This document shows positions 61,806 to 64,000 of a DNA stretch of 64,000 bases, one piece after another; the first letter of the stretch is position 1, and each line of letters opens with the position of its first letter. The translations under genes were made by a program, and so were the position numbers. This DNA is from JABCYV01 sp035512155. GTDB lineage: Bacteria; Acidobacteriota; Terriglobia; Terriglobales; Acidobacteriaceae. The notes under the pieces were generated by a model, which saw nothing but the letters and a program-made list of their open reading frames with translations, did not search any database and was not told the DNA's origin. The stretch covers positions 124,001 to 188,000 of the forward strand of contig DATKEN010000014.1 in NCBI GenBank assembly GCA_035512155.1, read 5' to 3'.

Positions 61806-62366
61806 TCAGGAAAGATTGAGCGCCCGCCGCAGCGTCCCGCGCTCTTTCTGGATTTTTTCCTGCAGCAGGGTGATGGCGTAGATCAACTGTTCGGGCCGCG
61901 GAGGGCAGCCAGGGACGTACACATCCACCGGAATAACTTGGTTCACGCTCTGCACCAGAGCGTAATTATTAAAAACTCCACCGGAAGTTGCGCAGGCTCC
62001 CATCGAGATCACCCACTTGGGTTCCGGCATTTGCTCCCAAAGCTGACGGATTACCGGGGCCATCTTGTTTGAAACCCGGCCGGCGATAATGATCAGGTCC
62101 GATTGCCGGGGCGACGGCCGGAAGACTTCCGCGCCAAAACGCGCAATGTCGAAGCGGGAGGCGCCCATGGACATCATCTCAATAGCGCAGCAGGCTAGGC
62201 CAAAGCTCATCGGCCAAATCGAGTTCTTGCGCATCCAATTGATGGCAGAATCCATCGTAGTAAGCACCACTCCTTCGGGCGTGGGATTCCCGAAGGTAAG
62301 TTCCTTGACTACTTTCTTTCCGTTTTCGGTGGTGACGTAGGTCCCGAAGCTCTGCTCGCGAGGCAT
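61806..62366 (-). CDS. nuoB: NADH-quinone oxidoreductase subunit B, solitary
   Basis: This 186-residue subunit carries the N2 iron-sulfur cluster. All four cysteines are present: SFGLACCAIEMMSMGAS (tandem pair), ISMGACATSGGVFNNYALVQ and VYVPGCPPRPEQL. The length is normal. It has no nuoA or nuoC beside it: the left neighbour is the convergent GAF-TonB gene and the right one a dehydrogenase. TAGAAT (62376-62381, minus strand) ends 9 nt before the ATG without a ribosome site. It may be an extra copy or the only one. Confidence 0.95.
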   Translation of the reverse strand: MPREQSFGTYVTTENGKKVVKELTFGNPTPEGVVLTTMDSAINWMRKNSIWPMSFGLACCAIEMMSMGASRFDIARFGAEVFRPSPRQSDLIIIAGRVSNKMAPVIRQLWEQMPEPKWVISMGACATSGGVFNNYALVQSVNQVIPVDVYVPGCPPRPEQLIYAITLLQEKIQKERGTLRRALNLS

Positions 62367-62375
62367 AACATTTCT

Positions 62376-62381
62376 ATTCTA
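62376..62381 (-). promoter_or_regulatory. -10 box of solitary nuoB
   Basis: TAGAAT read on the minus strand ends 9 nt before the nuoB ATG. It supports independent transcription of nuoB. Confidence 0.5.
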
Positions 62382-62471
62382 AACTAGAAAGTAACGGGGA
62401 CGAGGCAGTTGTCGCTCCCGCAACCATTATTTTTGGGTCTCCTCTTCTGCGTCTTCGGTGGTTGAGTTGTC

Positions 62472-63494
62472 CTACACAGTCAGAACGATCTTGCCGAACA
62501 TCTGACTCTTCTCCATCTGTTCGTGCGCCGCGCGTACCTCCTTCAACGGAGACACGCGATCCACAACCGGCTTGAGGCGTCCAGCGAAAACGTGCCCCAA
62601 TACTTCGTAGAGCTCGCCCATGGTTCCCATGTAGGAGCCAAGGATAGAAAGCTGGCGCGAATAGACGAAGCGCAAGTCTAGCGCAGCCTGTGGCCCGGTG
62701 GTCGCGCCACAAGTGACCAGCGTACCCGCCGGTTTCAGCGACTTTACACTTTCGTCCCAGGTAGCTGGACCCACGTGCTCGACCACAATGTCCACGCCTT
62801 CTTTGCTCGTAATTTTCCTTACTTCCTCGGAAATCTTCTGTTGGTAGTGATTGATGCCGAAGTCCGCGCCGAGCGCGCGCGCCTTTTCCAGCTTCTTCTC
62901 ATCTCCCGCTGTGGTAATCACGCGCGCCTGGAAAAGTTCGGCGATCTGAATCGCAGCAATCCCGACTCCGGAGCTGGCGCCCAGAACCAGTACTGTCTGT
63001 CCCGGACGAATTCCGGCGCGTCCGACCAACATGTGCCAAGCGGTCAAGAAGACAAGCGGCACACTCGCAGCCTCGTTGAACCCCAGATTGTCGGGAATCG
63101 GAATGACGTTGACCGCGGGCACGGCCATCAATTCGCAATTCCCGCCGTCCACACGATTGCCGAGTACGGTGAACTCAGGGCACTGGTTCTGCAGTCCGGC
63201 TACGCATTTCGAACAGTGATTGCAAAAGTGCATAGGCGCCAGCAGCACGCGCTGCCCCGGTTTGAAGCCGCTGACGTATTCACCAACCTCAACGATCTCC
63301 CCGGCAACGTCGCTTCCCAGGATGTGCGGCAGGTTCACACCGGGCAGTCCCTTGCGCACCCAGATATCAAGATGGTTCAGGGCGCAGGCTCTGATGCGGA
63401 CCAGCACTTGGTCTTTCCGCGGCTTTGGGTCGGGGACATTTTTGTAGCGAAGAACCTCTGGCCCGCCGAATTCGTGAATGCGGACGGCTTTCAT
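62472..63494 (-). CDS. Zinc-binding medium-chain dehydrogenase (MDR)
   Basis: This protein is about 340 residues from ATG 63494, which has GGAGG 4 nt before it; a longer frame from 63572 has no ribosome site. The N-domain is MKAVRIHEFGGPEVLRYKNV followed by ALNHLDIWVRKG, and the structural zinc loop is NHCSKCVAGLQNQC. The Rossmann motif is VLVLGASSGVGIAAIQIAEL. The family reduces or oxidises alcohols, quinones or enones with NAD(P)H; the substrate is unknown. Confidence 0.9.
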   Translation of the reverse strand: MKAVRIHEFGGPEVLRYKNVPDPKPRKDQVLVRIRACALNHLDIWVRKGLPGVNLPHILGSDVAGEIVEVGEYVSGFKPGQRVLLAPMHFCNHCSKCVAGLQNQCPEFTVLGNRVDGGNCELMAVPAVNVIPIPDNLGFNEAASVPLVFLTAWHMLVGRAGIRPGQTVLVLGASSGVGIAAIQIAELFQARVITTAGDEKKLEKARALGADFGINHYQQKISEEVRKITSKEGVDIVVEHVGPATWDESVKSLKPAGTLVTCGATTGPQAALDLRFVYSRQLSILGSYMGTMGELYEVLGHVFAGRLKPVVDRVSPLKEVRAAHEQMEKSQMFGKIVLTV

Positions 63495-63524
63495 GAATCC
63501 TCCAACAGGAGAAACTACCACACG

Positions 63525-63566
63525 CCTGGCACAGATTCCCGTTACGCCTGGCACAGATTCCCGTTT
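63525..63566. repeat. Two tandem 21-bp copies upstream of dehydrogenase
   Basis: CGCCTGGCACAGATTCCCGTT is present twice in a row with only edge differences, 30 bp before the dehydrogenase start. It could hold a paired regulatory site. Confidence 0.6.
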
Positions 63567-63824
63567 CGACACACCTGCGCTGTTCGCCCATCACAGACAA
63601 TTCCGCGATTCTCAAACTAACTTCTCACTCGACGAGCTGTTGTCTGGAGGGCGTTGCCAGTGGGTACTGGACACGGTTCGTCAAACCGGTGAGTGGCCCA
63701 ATCAGCCACTGCGGCTCGACTCCGCCGCCCTCCGCGTTCCACTCACCATAGTGCTATTGACACTCGGACACATCAGAGGGACGATACGAGGGACGGACCG
63801 TGTCCATATCGACTGGCTTAAAAC

Positions 63825-63860
63825 AAAGCCCCGGAGTGATTACCCGGGGCTTTTGCTTTT
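63825..63860 (+). terminator. Strong orphan terminator
   Basis: AAAGCCCCGG (63825-63834) and CCGGGGCTTT (63844-63853) form a 10-bp stem followed by a T-rich tract. No recognisable gene ends here on the plus strand, so it may end a short non-coding RNA. The 330 bp before it (63495-63824) contain no gene that I can support. Confidence 0.8.
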
Positions 63861-63903
63861 GTTCCATTGACTCGCCCTGTTAACCGATTGATAATCAAAG
63901 TGG

Positions 63904-64000
63904 ATGGACATCTACGAGGAGATCGTCAAGCTGCGCCACGACGGACGGCGCGGTGCGGTCGCGACCATCGTCAACGTTCGCGGCTCGATCCCTTCGTTCA
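63904..64000 (+). CDS. XdhC/CoxI-family protein, N-terminal part (cut by window end)
   Basis: From ATG 63904 the frame reads MDIYEEIVKLRHDGRRGAVA and then TIVNVRGSIPSF to the window edge. The segment (AVATIVNVRGSIPSF) fits the N-terminus of XdhC/CoxI proteins, which insert or modify the molybdenum cofactor of xanthine or CO dehydrogenase-type enzymes. GATAAT (63890-63895) ends 8 nt before the ATG and there is no ribosome site. Only about 32 residues are visible. Confidence 0.75.
   Translation, partial: MDIYEEIVKLRHDGRRGAVATIVNVRGSIPSF

Noticed and set aside
63478..63870. Open frame of 130 residues ending in the terminator
   Set aside because: It runs through a strong terminator hairpin (PGLLLLFH end), has no ribosome site and no family pattern; the repeats and spacer explain it better.
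1..64000. CRISPR array
   Set aside because: No regularly spaced repeats with unique spacers were seen; the repeats found are scattered and irregular.

Overview
The window is about 64 kb of a moderately GC-rich bacterial chromosome that looks acidobacterial (Terriglobia/Koribacter-like). This rests on content and not on a marker gene: two secreted VWFA-related proteins, a beta-propeller protein with SBBP-type repeats and a poly-glycine linker, a very large secreted sortilin/BNR propeller protein, many secreted TPR proteins, and many short hairpin repeats between genes. No rRNA gene and no CRISPR array is visible. One complete tRNA gene (Lys, TTT) is present.

Layout. 1-6.1 kb: VWFA protein, CBS protein, SBBP-repeat protein, CPBP membrane protease. 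6.3-9.0 kb: a very small integrative element (about 2.5 kb) in the tRNA-Lys gene, with a frameshifted tyrosine recombinase, one secreted cargo protein of unknown function, 47-bp direct repeats at both ends and a third partial copy outside. 9-20 kb: PP2C phosphatase, giant propeller protein, hotdog protein, pdxS, a PQQ-type sugar dehydrogenase, an MHS-type MFS transporter and pdxT. 20-23 kb: an ArsR regulator followed by a secreted protein and three tandem SRPBCC (AHSA1-type) proteins. 23-31 kb: thioesterase, miaB, a bifunctional-nuclease-family protein, a decayed vapBC pair, truB, rhomboid, then a GT2 - PTPS - PTPS - folE operon divergent from a TlpA-like lipoprotein. 31-43.7 kb: VWA protein, membrane-TPR protein, glycine-oxidase-like flavoprotein, M20 peptidase, hicBA, smc with an unusual acidic insert, purC, cvpA and a Fis-like gene. 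43.7-52 kb: TPR protein, SDR, zinc-ribbon protein, YtxH-like and DUF948-like proteins, mnmA with a cysteine desulfurase, a PEP-CTERM-like protein behind a sigma-54-type promoter, citrate synthase. 52-64 kb: an orphan TPR-secretin, a DsbA-like protein, nadE, a secreted hypothetical, a serine hydrolase, a GHMP kinase, a GAF-TM-TonB fusion, a solitary nuoB, a zinc-type dehydrogenase and the first part of an xdhC-like gene cut by the window end.

Functional links. PdxS and PdxT form PLP synthase although their genes are 4 kb apart. The cysteine desulfurase supplies sulfur to MnmA; MiaB and TruB add further tRNA modifications. FolE and the two PTPS-family enzymes form a pterin branch. Most other genes are housekeeping or secreted and envelope functions in short transcription units.

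Main points of interest: (1) the minimal tRNA-Lys element with candidate arm-type sites; (2) a repeated arrangement at twelve genes in which a TAnnnT -10-like box lies only 6-10 nt before the start codon without a Shine-Dalgarno sequence, suggesting widespread leaderless mRNAs; (3) a sigma-54-like promoter in front of the PEP-CTERM-like gene; (4) a pterin operon with two PTPS paralogues, one of which seems to lack the catalytic His; (5) a GAF-TM-TonB fusion, an SMC head insert and a mid-protein lipobox-like segment in the SBBP protein.
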